A stretch of DNA of 64,000 nt from Granulicatella adiacens ATCC 49175 (GCF_025150565.1 NZ_CP102283.1:496001-560000); one strand, 5' to 3'. Positions 9,040 to 22,301 are shown, counted from the stretch's first letter. The notes: generated by a model not told the origin, from the letters alone. Numbers and translations: made by a program.

Positions 9040-9111
9040 TATCGCCTAGGGGAGTCGAACCCCTGTTATAAGAACCGGAATCTTATGTGATATCCACTAC
9101 ACTAAGGCGAC
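9040..9111 (-). tRNA. tRNA-Arg (anticodon CCG)
   Basis: The reverse strand folds as a full cloverleaf: acceptor GTCGCCT/AGGCGAT, anticodon loop TTCCGGT and T-arm GGGGTTCGACTCCCC. No CCA is encoded. It stands alone between two adhesin loci, apart from the large tRNA cluster. tRNA-Arg genes are frequent integration sites, which fits the small mobile-looking ORFs next to it, but I found no convincing att repeat. Confidence 0.93.
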
Positions 9112-9293
9112 ATTCGAATAATAGTGTACCTAATTTTAAGGAGTTATGCAAGTTTGTTTTGATGAGGGTTTAAATTTTAAATAAATTCGTGTATAATAGA
9201 TTTATTCTAAATTGAATTTTCTTTTTTCACCTGAGATCTATGTGAATTTTTAGCGTATTATCTGTGAAAAAAGTAAGGAGAAAGGGGATAAAA

Positions 9294-10922
9294 ATGATTA
9301 AAAACAAGAAGTTAACTGTTCTTTTAATGACATTATTGGTTGCTCTTTTTGTAATATTTCAACAACCTAAAATAGAATCTGCGGTTGTGGATAATGTGAT
9401 TACAAGAATAGATATACAAAATAGCCAAGGAGAACCTTTAACACAGGGCGTTGGCTCTTGGGAGAACTTTCGATTAAATGCAGAGTTTGCATTTAATAAT
9501 GGTCAAGTACAGCCAGGAGATACTGCAACGATTCAATTGCCTGAAGAGGTAATATTTGTCGGAAAATCATTTGAAATTCGTGATGTGAACGGACAAGTAG
9601 TAGCGAATGCAACCATTGACTCTACAAGTAAACAAGCTGTATTAACCTTTACAAACTATGTAACACAGCGTGCAAGTTTCTCAGGGAACTTCACTATGAC
9701 GGTTCGTATCGACCACAATGTAGCGCGTACAGCACAACAAATTCCTTTAACAGTAACCGTAAACCACACTCCAATGTATTCAGGAGTTGTCAATTATACT
9801 GGGATTGCCGGAATGGAACCTCAAGATTTCGCTAAATCTGGTTGGCAAGATCCAAACGATAATAGCAAGTTACATTACATTATATATGTTAACCAAAATT
9901 ATCTTAATTTTACGGATATAATGATTGGTGATACAATTCAATACGAAAATGCGAAGATTGATAAATCAAGCTTTAGAGTGATATCTGGAACTTGGTATAC
10001 AGATACAACAGACAATTCTATTCGTCTAGGGTATCAAGAAGACGTAACAGCAAGTTATAGTCCACAGTTTTCAGCAGATGGCAAGTCGTTCACGTTGAGT
10101 TTAAAACCATTTAATCCAAACCGTGGTTACTATGTAAAATACGATGTGGATTTACTAGGTGCTCCAGCAAATGGAATGCTTTTAAATAACAACGCTACGA
10201 TGGAAGATTCGACGGGTTGGAAATCGGTAGCAGATGCTCAAATTGTTTACCAAGAAGATGGTGGTAATGCAAGAAGTAATATTTTCAAAGTGGAATTAAC
10301 GAAAAAATCAGACACTGGTGAAAAACTACAAGGTGCGGAATTCGGATTATACTATGAAGGAACATTAGTGAAAACCGCAACTTCCGATGCTAACGGCGTT
10401 GTAACATTTGATAGTTTAATCAAACCAAAATACACGATTAAAGAAACAAAAGCGCCAGCCGGATATGTTCTCTCCGAGGAAGAGATTACAGTAAACGTAG
10501 CAGATGCAGCCAATGGCGTTGTTCATAAAGAGGTAGTGAATAAACCAGAAACTACTACTACAACTACTACAACTACAACAACGACTACAGAAGCGCCAAC
10601 AACTACCACAACTACGACAACAGAAGCACCAACGACAACGACTGAATCTACAACGTCTTCAACGACGACAACGGAGTCTACAACAGAATCTACGACAACA
10701 GAAATGCCAACATCTTCATCAACAACAACAGAAACTAGTACGACTGAAGGATCTACTACAGAAACAACAGTGACGCCAAGAGAGTCCACGACTACTTCTG
10801 AAGCTGATCTTCCAAAAACTGGAACTTCTGCGACTATTTTTACTACGATTGCAGGTGCTCTTAGCGTATTAGGTGGATTTGCGATTTTAATGAATCGTAA
10901 AGACGTAGACGTAAATCGTTAA
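9294..10922 (+). CDS. LPXTG surface adhesin (Sdr/collagen-adhesin-like)
   Basis: 542 residues. A signal peptide (about 1-31) is followed by an Ig-like domain rich in beta strands (about 35-160) with the D-x-A-x-I-Q-L-P-E-E-V pattern of Sdr/collagen-binding adhesins, and a second domain (about 165-330). A SpaA-type domain spans about 332-418 and ends TIKETKAPAGY. A Thr/Ser/Glu-rich stalk (about 419-503) precedes LPKTG at 506-510, a membrane span and a short charged tail. The ATG at 9294 has GGAGAAAGGGG upstream and is preferred over a GTG 30 bases earlier. It differs from the 6264 adhesin in binding region and stalk, and from both other sortase proteins here in using LPKTG rather than LPNTG. 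Confidence 0.9.
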   Translation: MIKNKKLTVLLMTLLVALFVIFQQPKIESAVVDNVITRIDIQNSQGEPLTQGVGSWENFRLNAEFAFNNGQVQPGDTATIQLPEEVIFVGKSFEIRDVNGQVVANATIDSTSKQAVLTFTNYVTQRASFSGNFTMTVRIDHNVARTAQQIPLTVTVNHTPMYSGVVNYTGIAGMEPQDFAKSGWQDPNDNSKLHYIIYVNQNYLNFTDIMIGDTIQYENAKIDKSSFRVISGTWYTDTTDNSIRLGYQEDVTASYSPQFSADGKSFTLSLKPFNPNRGYYVKYDVDLLGAPANGMLLNNNATMEDSTGWKSVADAQIVYQEDGGNARSNIFKVELTKKSDTGEKLQGAEFGLYYEGTLVKTATSDANGVVTFDSLIKPKYTIKETKAPAGYVLSEEEITVNVADAANGVVHKEVVNKPETTTTTTTTTTTTTEAPTTTTTTTTEAPTTTTESTTSSTTTTESTTESTTTEMPTSSSTTTETSTTEGSTTETTVTPRESTTTSEADLPKTGTSATIFTTIAGALSVLGGFAILMNRKDVDVNR

Positions 10923-10942
10923 AAATAAAATATGATTTGTAT

Positions 10943-10973
10943 AAAAGACTGGAATGATTTCCAGTCTTTTTTG
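10943..10973 (+). terminator. Terminator of the second adhesin gene
   Basis: AAAAGACTGG / CCAGTCTTTT stem followed by T-run. Confidence 0.85.
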
Positions 10974-11010
10974 TTGAAAAGAGAGCAAAAAAGTATACGA
11001 AGAGAGCAAC

Positions 11011-11044
11011 ATTACCATATATGGTAATTACCAAATATGGTAAT
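11011..11044 (+). promoter_or_regulatory. Double palindromic operator of the toxin-antitoxin locus
   Basis: Two 18-bp palindromes, ATTACCATATATGGTAAT (11011-11028) and ATTACCAAATATGGTAAT (11027-11044), share two bases and end 22 bases before the toxin start. This is the layout expected for an autoregulated XRE-type antitoxin. Confidence 0.75.
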
Positions 11045-11065
11045 GTTTAAGTGGGAGGGAAAAAT

Positions 11066-11476
11066 ATGAAAATAGAACATCAGATTGACCCAAGAACGTT
11101 AGAGTTTGTGGATAGTAGACCGTATAAAGAGAAGATAAAAATGCTTGCTGCTCTTAAGCTGTTGGATAAGGAAGGATTAAGTCCTGCGATACTCGAAATG
11201 TGGGGGAATAAAACGAAGACTAAATTGAACATTCCAGTTGTATATACTAAAGAGGAGGCTTTAAAAAATGGATCAAAATCTGAAGCGTTCGATAGCAGGC
11301 TTGTCATTCGATTGGGAGAACTACGAAAAAGACTTAGATTTAGATTTTACTCTAAAAGAAATGGCAGCAAGGATTACAGAGTTGAGACTTGTGTCCGGAC
11401 TCTCTCGTACCGAGTTTGCAGAAAAGGTTGGGATAAAACCAGCACATTTGTCACGGTTAGTTTCAGGACACTATAA
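11066..11476 (+). pseudogene. HigB/RelE-like toxin, probably decayed
   Basis: GGGAGGG lies just before the ATG at 11066. The first 45 or so residues (EFVDSRPYKEKIKMLAALKLL) resemble the N-terminus of Gp49/HigB-type RNase toxins. After residue 50 the resemblance ends, and only a K-x-x-A-L-K-N-G-S-K-S-E stretch recalls the family's C-terminus, as if the middle had been deleted. The frame then runs 209 bases into the antitoxin gene with no family likeness, which is not normal for this locus type. I read this as a disabled toxin, but a short active variant cannot be excluded. Confidence 0.5.
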
Positions 11477-11624
11477 TCCCTCGATTTTATATTTGGAGAA
11501 GATAGCTCAAAAAGTCGGAGCCCATTTAGAAATTTCTTTTGTGATGGACGACGGAGAAACCTGCCATGAAAAGATTAACAAGCAAATCGGGACGAAATAT
11601 GTCCCTATGCATCATAGATCTTAA
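11268..11624 (+). CDS. XRE-family antitoxin (HigA-like)
   Basis: 118 residues. A central helix-turn-helix (about 35-90; LRLVSGLSRTEFAEKVGIKPAHLSRLVSG) marks an XRE regulator. AGAGGAGG lies 9 bases before the ATG. It would bind the double palindrome at 11011-11044 and repress the pair. It appears intact while the toxin before it does not, a common end state of toxin-antitoxin decay. Confidence 0.75.
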   Translation: MDQNLKRSIAGLSFDWENYEKDLDLDFTLKEMAARITELRLVSGLSRTEFAEKVGIKPAHLSRLVSGHYNPSILYLEKIAQKVGAHLEISFVMDDGETCHEKINKQIGTKYVPMHHRS

Positions 11625-11646
11625 CCAATTTGTAATATGCGTATAG

Positions 11647-11674
11647 TTGCATTTTTATTGTTTTATGGTAAAAT
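11647..11674 (+). promoter_or_regulatory. Promoter of the cggR-glycolysis operon
   Basis: TTGCAT (11647-11652), 16-base spacer, TAAAAT (11669-11674). It is the only good sigma-A-like pair before cggR. Confidence 0.6.
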
Positions 11675-11719
11675 ATACATGTATTCAGCAATAGACGTTC
11701 AAAGATACTAGAAAAATAG

Positions 11720-11756
11720 CGGGACGTAATTAGGCCCTATTAGGAAGCGATTGGAG
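11720..11756 (+). promoter_or_regulatory. Possible CggR operator
   Basis: CGGGAC at 11720-11725 equals the half site of the Bacillus subtilis CggR operator (CGGGAC-N6-TGTC, repeated). The following repeats here are degenerate. It lies between the promoter and the cggR start, the expected place for autorepression. Confidence 0.4.
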
Positions 11757-11766
11757 GAAGGTTTCG

Positions 11767-12786
11767 ATGAATTATCTTAATCTATCTCATTTGTTGGTCC
11801 CAGAAAGCAGGGTTGCACTTCAAACGCGTTTTCGTATCTTACAAGCTATTGCAACGTATCAACCCATTGGACGTAGGGCACTTGCAAAAGTGGTCCAAAT
11901 GTCTGAGAGAACACTTCGTAATGAATGTGAGGCGATGAAGAAATTAGACCTCATTGAAGTGCAAGGCTCAGGAATGCATCTTACGGAAATTGGCGAATTT
12001 ATATTAGAACGTTCGGATGATTTAAAAAACAACTTTATTCAGATGAGTCTGGTGGAACATAAGGTGGCTAAAACCTTAGGCGTTCAGTATGTAAAAGTTG
12101 TAGATGATCCGGCAAAAACATCTGAGTTGGTACAAGAAATTATGGATGTGCTTTTACCGCTTGGAACTTCCATTATTGCCATCACGGGTGGTCAAACGAT
12201 GGTCCGTGTCAGCGAAGGATTCACAAAAGAGATTTCAGTGAACCGAGACCTAACGATTGTTCCTGCAAGAGGGGGAATGTTTGGTTCGATGCTGATTCAG
12301 GCGAATAATGTCAGTGAAAAAATGGCAACCGGAATTGGTGCCCATCATGAAGCGCTCTTTGTTCCAGAACATGTCCAACAAGCAACTTATACGCCCTTAA
12401 TGCAAGAACCTTCCGTCGCAAAGACGATTGGCCTCATGAAAAAGGCGGAGTGTTTGTTATATAGCGTTGGAAGTGCTATTATTATGGGAGAGAGACGTGG
12501 CCTCTTGGAAGAACAAATGGCGACGTTAAAAGAGAAGAAAGCAATTGGCGAAGCGTTCGGTTGTTTCTTCGATGCAGAAGGAAATGTGGTGTTAAAAATC
12601 CCACGAGTAGGGCTGCATCTTAGTGATTTATCTACGATTCCACATTCGATTGCCGTTGTGGAAGGCGAAGAGAAGGCAGCTGCTTTAAAAGCATATGCCA
12701 AATTAGCTCCGGTAGATCGCACCTGGTTTGTGATTGACAAGGAGACATCAGAGTTGGTTTTGAACGGGGTAACCCGCAAAAAATAA
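11767..12786 (+). CDS. cggR: Central glycolytic genes regulator (SorC family)
   Basis: 339 residues: an N-terminal winged helix (about 20-75, containing [22 protein letters not shown]) and a SorC-type sugar-phosphate-binding domain (about 90-335) with the [12 protein letters not shown] segment. In B. subtilis this protein represses the gapA operon and is released by fructose-1,6-bisphosphate. Here it is the first gene of the same operon, 28 bases before gap, with GGAGGAAGG before the ATG. Regulation by the CGGGAC site is inferred from the family. Confidence 0.92.
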   Translation: MNYLNLSHLLVPESRVALQTRFRILQAIATYQPIGRRALAKVVQMSERTLRNECEAMKKLDLIEVQGSGMHLTEIGEFILERSDDLKNNFIQMSLVEHKVAKTLGVQYVKVVDDPAKTSELVQEIMDVLLPLGTSIIAITGGQTMVRVSEGFTKEISVNRDLTIVPARGGMFGSMLIQANNVSEKMATGIGAHHEALFVPEHVQQATYTPLMQEPSVAKTIGLMKKAECLLYSVGSAIIMGERRGLLEEQMATLKEKKAIGEAFGCFFDAEGNVVLKIPRVGLHLSDLSTIPHSIAVVEGEEKAAALKAYAKLAPVDRTWFVIDKETSELVLNGVTRKK

Positions 12787-12814
12787 AATAAAAATTCCTA
12801 GGAGGAAAAACTAT

Positions 12815-13816
12815 ATGACAGTTAAAGTTGGTATTAACGGTTTCGGACGTATCGGTCGTTTAGCATTCCGTCGTATTCAAGATGTGGAAGGATTAGAAGT
12901 TGTTGCAATCAATGACTTAACAGACGCTAAGCAATTAGCTCACTTGTTAAAATATGATTCAACTCAAGGACGTTTCAACGGTGAAGTTGAAGTGTTAGAT
13001 GGTGCTTTCCGCGTAAACGGTAAAGAAGTTAAAGTACTTGCTAACCGTAATCCTGAAGAATTACCTTGGGGTGAACTAGGCGTTGATATCGTATTAGAAT
13101 GTACTGGTTTCTTCACTTCTAAAGAAAAAGCTGAATTACACTTAAAAGGTGGCGCTAAACGCGTTGTTATCTCTGCTCCTGGTGGAAATGACGTTCCTAC
13201 TGTTGTATTCAACACAAACCACGACATTTTAACAGGTAAAGAAACTGTTATCTCTGGTGCTTCATGTACTACAAACTGCTTAGCTCCAATGGCTAAAGCA
13301 TTAAACGATAAATTCGGTGTTGTTGAAGGTTTAATGACAACAATCCACGGTTACACTGGTGACCAAAACACATTAGACGCACCTCACGCAAAAGGTGACT
13401 TACGTCGTGCTCGTGCTGCAGCAGTAAACATCGTTCCTAATACAACAGGTGCTGCTAAAGCTATCGGATTAGTAATCCCAGAATTAAACGGAAAATTAGA
13501 CGGAGCTGCACAACGTGTTCCTGTTCCAACAGGTTCATTAACTGAATTAGTAACAGTTTTAGAAAAACCAGTTACTGCTGAAGAAATTAACGCAGCTATG
13601 AAAGAATTAGCAAATGAATCTTACGGTTACACTGAAGATCCAATCGTTTCTTCTGATATCGTAGGTATCACTTATGGTTCATTATTCGATGCAACTCAAA
13701 CTAAAGTAATGACTGTAGGCGACAAACAATTAGTTAAAACTGTTGCTTGGTACGATAACGAAATGTCATACACTGCACAATTAGTTCGTACTTTAGAATA
13801 CTTTGCAAAACTATAA
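12815..13816 (+). CDS. gap: Glyceraldehyde-3-phosphate dehydrogenase, NAD-dependent
   Basis: 333 residues. It has the NAD-binding [10 protein letters not shown] start, the catalytic Cys151 in SGASCTTNC and the phosphate-binding region. The enzyme turns glyceraldehyde-3-phosphate into 1,3-bisphosphoglycerate. AGGAGGAAAAA precedes the ATG. Codon use is strongly biased, as expected for a highly expressed gene. Unlike B. subtilis, all five enzymes of lower glycolysis (gap to eno) follow cggR in one run. Confidence 0.97.
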   Translation: MTVKVGINGFGRIGRLAFRRIQDVEGLEVVAINDLTDAKQLAHLLKYDSTQGRFNGEVEVLDGAFRVNGKEVKVLANRNPEELPWGELGVDIVLECTGFFTSKEKAELHLKGGAKRVVISAPGGNDVPTVVFNTNHDILTGKETVISGASCTTNCLAPMAKALNDKFGVVEGLMTTIHGYTGDQNTLDAPHAKGDLRRARAAAVNIVPNTTGAAKAIGLVIPELNGKLDGAAQRVPVPTGSLTELVTVLEKPVTAEEINAAMKELANESYGYTEDPIVSSDIVGITYGSLFDATQTKVMTVGDKQLVKTVAWYDNEMSYTAQLVRTLEYFAKL

Positions 13817-13853
13817 TTTAAACTATAGATTTGGCTAATCGTATCTATTTTCT

Positions 13854-13890
13854 CAGGGCGATGGAAGCATTCGCTTCCTCGCCCTGTTTT
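13854..13890 (+). terminator. Intergenic hairpin between gap and pgk
   Basis: CAGGGCGA pairs with TCGCCCTG around an inner GGAAGC/GCTTCC stem, followed by TTTT. It may be a partial terminator or an mRNA processing/stabilising hairpin that lets gap be made in excess over pgk. Confidence 0.65.
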
Positions 13891-13941
13891 CATAATGTGA
13901 GTAATGCACTCGCTCCAAATAAAAATGTAGGAGGCTATTTT

Positions 13942-15132
13942 ATGGCTAAAAAAATCGTTACAGACTTACAAGTTGAAGGCAAAAAAGTTTTAGTTCGTGT
14001 GGACTTTAACGTACCTTTGAAAGATGGTGTGATTACAGACGATAACCGTATCGTTCAAGCATTGCCAACAATCAAATACTTAGTTGACCACAATGCGAAA
14101 GTGATTTTATTCTCTCACTTAGGTAAAGTGAAATCTGAAGAAGACAAAGCTAAATTGAGCTTACGTCCAGTTGCAGAACGTTTATCTGAGTTGTTAGAAA
14201 AACCAGTGACTTTCGTTCCAGAAACTCGTGGAGAAAAGTTAGAAGCTGCTATTAATGCACTTAACGAAGGCGATGTTTTATTATTCGAAAATACTCGTTT
14301 CGAAGATTTAGATGGCAAGAAAGAATCTAAAAACGACCCTGAATTAGGTAAATATTGGGCTTCTTTAGGCGACTTATTCGTTAACGATGCATTCGGTACA
14401 GCTCACCGTGCGCATGCTTCAAACGTTGGTATTGCTAGCCAATTAGAATCAGCTGCTGGATTCTTGATGGAAAAAGAAATCAAGTTCATCGGTGGCGCAG
14501 TAGATAACCCAGAACGTCCATTCGTAGCAATCTTAGGTGGAGCAAAAGTTTCAGACAAGATCGGTGTTATCAACAGCTTATTAGACAAAGCGGATAAAGT
14601 TCTTATCGGTGGAGGAATGGCTTACACATTCTTCAAAGCAATGGGACGTGAAGTAGGTCTTTCATTATTAGAATTAGACCGTGTTGAATTAGCAAAAGAA
14701 ATTATGGAAAAAGCTGGCGACAAATTAGTATTACCAATCGATAACGTTGTTGCTAAAGAATTCTCTAACGATGCTGTAGCTACAATCGTTGCTTCAGATG
14801 CGATTCCAGCAGATCAAGAAGGGTTAGATATTGGACCTAAGACAGTTGAATTATTTGCAAGCTACTTAAAAGATGCAAAAACGGTTGTATGGAATGGACC
14901 AATGGGTGTATTCGAATTACCAAACTTTGCTAAAGGAACAATCGGTGTATGTGAAGCGATTGCGAACCTTGAAGGCGCAACTACAATCATCGGTGGTGGG
15001 GACTCAGCTGCTGCTGCAATCTCACTAGGCTACGCTGACAAATTCACTCACATTTCAACAGGTGGTGGAGCTTCTCTAGAATATCTAGAAGGTAAAGAAC
15101 TACCAGGTGTTGCTGCTATCAGTGATAAATAA
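13942..15132 (+). CDS. pgk: Phosphoglycerate kinase
   Basis: 396 residues with the N-terminal substrate domain ([18 protein letters not shown]), the FENTRF segment, and the C-terminal nucleotide domain containing the GPMGVFE and GGGDSAAA segments. It makes ATP from 1,3-bisphosphoglycerate. The ATG at 13942 follows GTAGGAGG and gives the family-standard start (MAKKIVTDL), so the in-frame upstream start at 13831 is rejected. Confidence 0.97.
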   Translation: MAKKIVTDLQVEGKKVLVRVDFNVPLKDGVITDDNRIVQALPTIKYLVDHNAKVILFSHLGKVKSEEDKAKLSLRPVAERLSELLEKPVTFVPETRGEKLEAAINALNEGDVLLFENTRFEDLDGKKESKNDPELGKYWASLGDLFVNDAFGTAHRAHASNVGIASQLESAAGFLMEKEIKFIGGAVDNPERPFVAILGGAKVSDKIGVINSLLDKADKVLIGGGMAYTFFKAMGREVGLSLLELDRVELAKEIMEKAGDKLVLPIDNVVAKEFSNDAVATIVASDAIPADQEGLDIGPKTVELFASYLKDAKTVVWNGPMGVFELPNFAKGTIGVCEAIANLEGATTIIGGGDSAAAAISLGYADKFTHISTGGGASLEYLEGKELPGVAAISDK

Positions 15133-15138
15133 TTTTAA

Positions 15139-15917
<779 letters not shown>

Positions 15918-15918
<1 letters not shown>

Positions 15919-17447
15919 TGGCAAAATCACCAGTTGCAATCATTATCTTAGACGGTTTCGGATGGAGACCAGAAGTTGAAGGTAATGCCGTTGCACAAGC
16001 AAAAAAACCAAATTTTGATCGTTATTATAACGAATTCCCTCATACAACATTAAAAGCTTCTGGATTAGATGTAGGTCTACCAGATGGCCAAATGGGGAAC
16101 TCAGAAGTAGGTCATACAAACATCGGTGCTGGTCGTATCGTTTACCAAAGCTTAACTCGTATTGACAAAGCGATTTTAGATGGTGAATTCGAATCAAACC
16201 CAGCATTAAACGGTGCTTTTAACCACGTAAAAGAAAATGGCTCTGCATTACACTTATTCGGATTATTATCTGATGGTGGGGTACACAGCCACATCAACCA
16301 TTTATTAGCATTAGTGGAAACAGCTAAAGCAAAAGGAATCGACAAAGTGTACATTCATGCATTCATGGATGGACGTGACGTAGACCCTAAAGCTGGTCCT
16401 TCTTACATCAAAACATTAGAAGATAAATTAGCTGAAGTAGGCGTTGGAGAAATCGCAACAGTGTCAGGTCGTTACTATGCAATGGACCGTGACAAACGTT
16501 GGGAACGTGTGAAATTAGCTTATGATGCCATTGCTCATAGCGAAGGACCACAATTCGAAAGCGCACAAGCAGTTATCGAAGATAGCTATGCTAAAGACGT
16601 TACAGATGAATTCGTTATTCCATCAGTAATCGTTAAAGATGGCAAACCAGTGGCAAAAGTAGAAGACAATGATGCCATCATCTTCTTCAACTTCCGTCCT
16701 GACCGTGCAATCCAATTATCAAATGCGTTCACTGATAAAGAGTGGACAAACTTTGACCGTGGTGCACGTGCTACAAACGTTAAATTTGTGACAATGACTT
16801 TATATAATCCAAGCGTGGATGCAGAAGTAGCATTCCCACCAATCCCAATGACAAACGTTCTTGGTGAAGTGTTATCTAAAGCAGGCCTTGCACAATTACG
16901 TATTGCCGAAACTGAAAAATATCCACACGTAACATTCTTCATGAATGGTGGACGTAACGAAGAATTCCCTGGCGAAAACCGTATTTTAATTCCTTCTCCA
17001 AAGGTTGCAACTTACGACTTGAAACCAGAAATGAGTGCTTACGAAGTAGGAGATGCATTATACAACTCAATCATCAATGATGAAAATGATGCCATCATCT
17101 TGAACTTCGCAAACCCAGATATGGTTGGACACTCAGGAATGTTAGAACCAACCATCAAAGCGATTGAAGCAGTGGACGAAAACTTAGGTAAAGTCGTGGA
17201 TGCTATCCTTGAAAAAGGCGGTAGCGCAATTATCTTTGCGGACCACGGTAACTCAGAAACAATGATTACACCAGAAGGCACACCACATACTGCACATACA
17301 ACAGTGCCAGTACCAGTGATTGTTACGAAGAAAGGTGTTACATTGCGTGAGGGTGGACGTTTAGCAGACGTTGCTCCAACAATGCTTGATCTATTAAATG
17401 TTGAAAAACCAGCAGAAATGACTGGTGAAACATTGATTGAAAAATAA
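15918..17447 (+). CDS. gpmI: 2,3-bisphosphoglycerate-independent phosphoglycerate mutase
   Basis: 509 residues of the alkaline-phosphatase superfamily type. Metal and catalytic elements include the N-terminal IILDGFGW, the serine in [15 protein letters not shown] and the C-terminal ADHGNSE. It converts 3- to 2-phosphoglycerate and needs Mn2+ in this family. The ATG overlaps the tpiA stop (TAATG), with TTGGAGGCAG inside tpiA as ribosome binding site, so translation is coupled. Confidence 0.96.
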
Positions 17448-17530
17448 AGAAAACCTTAGGAATTCTTGAAAGTCTATAGGTTTTCGATTAAAATAATAAC
17501 GTACAAAATAAAATTTAAAGGAGTTAATAA

Positions 17531-18835
<1,305 letters not shown>

Positions 18836-18850
18836 TTCCTAGGAATTACG

Positions 18851-18884
18851 GAGGGAAAGCAGATTGCTTTCCCTCCTTTTTTGT
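18851..18884 (+). terminator. Terminator of the glycolysis operon
   Basis: GAGGGAAAGCA / TGCTTTCCCTC stem followed by TTTTTT. Confidence 0.92.
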
Positions 18885-18930
18885 ATAAAAATTGGGAGGT
18901 TTTAAATAACATTCAAAACCTTTGGTTGAA

Positions 18931-19127
18931 AAGGATACGATACCTGGTTAATATCCGTTTTTACATAATGGACATGGTTGTGAGGCACCGCCTCAAGCCT
19001 AGGGTCTTTCGGCTTCAAAGCTTCAAAGAGGGAGTAGCGAATACATTCGCAACTCCCTCTAGTTCACATTTGATGCAGTTCTCACTACCATATCCATTAT
19101 AAACGGATATTTTGGTATCGTATCCTT
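18931..19127 (-). repeat. Long-hairpin intergenic element, copy B
   Basis: The outer arm AAGGATACGATACC (18931-18944) pairs perfectly with 19114-19127, and AATATCCG...ATAATGG pairs with CCATTAT...CGGATATT. Inner hairpin 2 reads GAGGGAGT, A, GCGAA, TACA, TTCGC, A, ACTCCCTC. On the minus strand hairpin 1 (GCCGAAAG / CTTGAGGC) contains a tandem G-A/A-G mismatch. Linkers CTTCAAAG and TAGTTCACAT are conserved. Confidence 0.75.
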
Positions 19128-19180
19128 GGTCAATAAGCACCCTATTTTTTCCAGTAAAGAGAAGAGTATAAAGAGGACGT

Positions 19181-19381
19181 TTGAAAAATGATAACCGTGG
19201 ATAGCCGTTATAGTGGAATGAGTGATGGGGGATAGCATTGAATGTGAATTACGCGGAGTAGAAACACTTTTCGTACTTCGCGTTTGAAGCTTCAAAGACC
19301 AAGAGACCTAGGCTCTTGGCGGTGCCCCATCACAAACTCCACTATATTCAAACGGCTATCAATCAGGTTATCATTTTTCAA
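19181..19381 (+). repeat. Long-hairpin intergenic element, copy C
   Basis: Opposite orientation to copy B, starting 54 bases after it. The outer arm TTGAAAAATGATAACC (19181-19196) pairs perfectly with 19366-19381, and further in GATAGCCGTT...TAGTGGA pairs with TCCACTA...AACGGCTATC. The core carries ATGTGAATTA, hairpin 2, TTTGAAGCTT, hairpin 1 (CCAAGAG / CTCTTGG) and GGTGCCCC. The 18885-19497 stretch holds copies B and C and otherwise nothing I can name. Confidence 0.75.
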
Positions 19382-19497
19382 AATGTTGGAAGGAGAGCAA
19401 AATAGTTATAGTAAACCGCAAGAAAGGATAAGAGCTTTTGGGAATTTCATTGTAAAATAAATTTAGAAACGAAATCAAAATGAATGGAGGGGTTTTG

Positions 19498-20388
19498 ATG
19501 AAAGTAGCAGTTGGCGTTGATATTGGGGGAACAAAAGTAGCTGTTGCGTTGATTAATGAGAAGGGAGAAATTGTTAGTCGTTCTCAAAGACCTAGCCAAA
19601 CTGCGAGTGCAGAAGGTTTGTATCAGGGAGTGGTCCAACTCATTCAAGAGGTACTCGAAGAAAATGATTTACGTATTCAAGATACATACGGTATTGGTGT
19701 TGGTTTGCCAGGGAAAGTGGATGTGGAAAATGGGGTAGCTGTTTTCCAAAATAATATTCCTTGGGCAAATTTTCCAGTCGTAGAACGATTAAAACAAACA
19801 TTCGGCGATATTCCAGTACGCATTGACAATGACGTAAAAGTGGCTGCCTATGCGGAATATCGATTACTTCATTTAAAATCGTCTGACATGTTTGGTTATG
19901 TCACTGTATCAACAGGAATTGCAGCGACTAACATTGTCAATAATACGATTTTACGCGGGGAAGGTTTTTCAGGAGAAATTGGGTTTCTAAAAGTTCCGTA
20001 CTTTGAATGTTTAGAATCGTTAGAGGGAGCTTGTTCAGGTGTGGCTATTGAACGTACAGGGAGAGAGTTGTATGAAGATGTAGCCTTAACTACAAAAGAT
20101 GTTTTTGAAAAATGGAGATCTGGAGAAGAAGCGGCAAATAGAATCATTGAGGAGACTGCAAAAGGCCTAGCAAGTGCATTGCATGGAATGGTTTGCCTTC
20201 TGGATCCAAAAGTGATTGTATTTGGGGGTAGCGTTTCAAACTACAATCCTGACTTCATTGAATTGATTAAAGAGGAATTGGGAAAACTCTTGCATCACGA
20301 ACAAAAACATATTTTAGAAAATATAAAAGCATCCACCATTAAGGGAGACAATGGAATTATTGGAGCGGGACTTCTTGTAGTAGAATAA
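19498..20388 (+). CDS. ROK family sugar kinase (glucokinase-like)
   Basis: 296 residues. It has an N-terminal phosphate loop (GVDIGGTKVAVALI), the IDNDVKVAA segment with the catalytic Asp, and a C-terminal nucleotide region. ROK kinases phosphorylate glucose or other hexoses in the cytosol. The usual zinc-binding C-x-C-G-x-x-G-C-x-E loop is absent; the matching stretch reads FECLESLEGACSG. Together with its lone position this makes the substrate uncertain. The ATG at 19498 has GGAGGGG 6 bases before it and gives the normal family start, so the ATG 18 bases earlier is less likely. Confidence 0.82.
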   Translation: MKVAVGVDIGGTKVAVALINEKGEIVSRSQRPSQTASAEGLYQGVVQLIQEVLEENDLRIQDTYGIGVGLPGKVDVENGVAVFQNNIPWANFPVVERLKQTFGDIPVRIDNDVKVAAYAEYRLLHLKSSDMFGYVTVSTGIAATNIVNNTILRGEGFSGEIGFLKVPYFECLESLEGACSGVAIERTGRELYEDVALTTKDVFEKWRSGEEAANRIIEETAKGLASALHGMVCLLDPKVIVFGGSVSNYNPDFIELIKEELGKLLHHEQKHILENIKASTIKGDNGIIGAGLLVVE

Positions 20389-20398
20389 GCAAACGATA

Positions 20399-20428
20399 AA
20401 AAGTGCTAGGATTTCCTAGCGCTTTTTT
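20399..20428 (+). terminator. Terminator of the ROK kinase gene
   Basis: AAGTGCTAGGA / TCCTAGCGCTT stem followed by T-run. Confidence 0.85.
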
Positions 20429-20492
20429 ATTTACCTTAACTTTTTCGCGGTGTGAGATAAACTATTTTAGTAAATTTATCTCATAGAAATCC

Positions 20493-20686
20493 TTTTGATT
20501 ATCAAAAAAACATCAGTTTATTGAAAGGATAGTGGGGAATCACATTGAATGTGAATTAGGTGGAGTTAGGAATGATTTCCTTACTCCACCTTTGAAGTTT
20601 CAAAGGTGAGAGACATAAGGCTCGAACCGGTGTCCCACTATAACTCTTTCAATAATAAAACTGATGTTTTAAAGATAATCAAAAAG
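20493..20686 (+). repeat. Long-hairpin intergenic element, copy D
   Basis: Outer arms: TTTTGATTATC with GATAATCAAAA, and ACATCAGTTT...TTGAAAG with CTTTCAA...AAACTGATGT. Core: AATGTGAATTA, hairpin 2 (GGTGGAGT, A, AGGAA, loop, TTCCT, A, ACTCCACC), TTTGAAGTTT, hairpin 1 GGTGAGAG / CTCGAACC with tandem G-A mismatch, CCGGTGTCCC. It lies between the convergent ROK kinase and trpS genes. Confidence 0.75.
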
Positions 20687-20761
20687 AATGCCCGTAAACG
20701 TTATAAGGTTTAGGTGGATCCTATCAAGAATTGTTAAATAGCCTACTTCTCTTTGCAATGG

Positions 20762-22042
<1,281 letters not shown>

Positions 22043-22301
22043 TTATTTTGAAGGGATTTTCATGAAAAATAAAAATAATATTTTTCAGGGATTGTGAATA
22101 CAGTCAAATTCCTAAAGTCTGTTTCTATCAGAATGAAAGCGAGTGAAAACTATTTTGAAAGAATAAAATTTTCATTAATTTTGCAAAAAGTTTGTGAAAA
22201 TCAAAAATTTTTTCTAAAATCATATAGATTTTTTTTAATATATCATATATAATAATACACGTATTAAAGCCAGAGTATCATATTAAAGGAGGACATAGCG
22301 A

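Noticed and set aside
9000-9111. Phage or conjugative-element attachment site at tRNA-Arg
   Set aside because: No second copy of the tRNA 3' end or T-arm sequence was found nearby and no integrase gene lies in the window.
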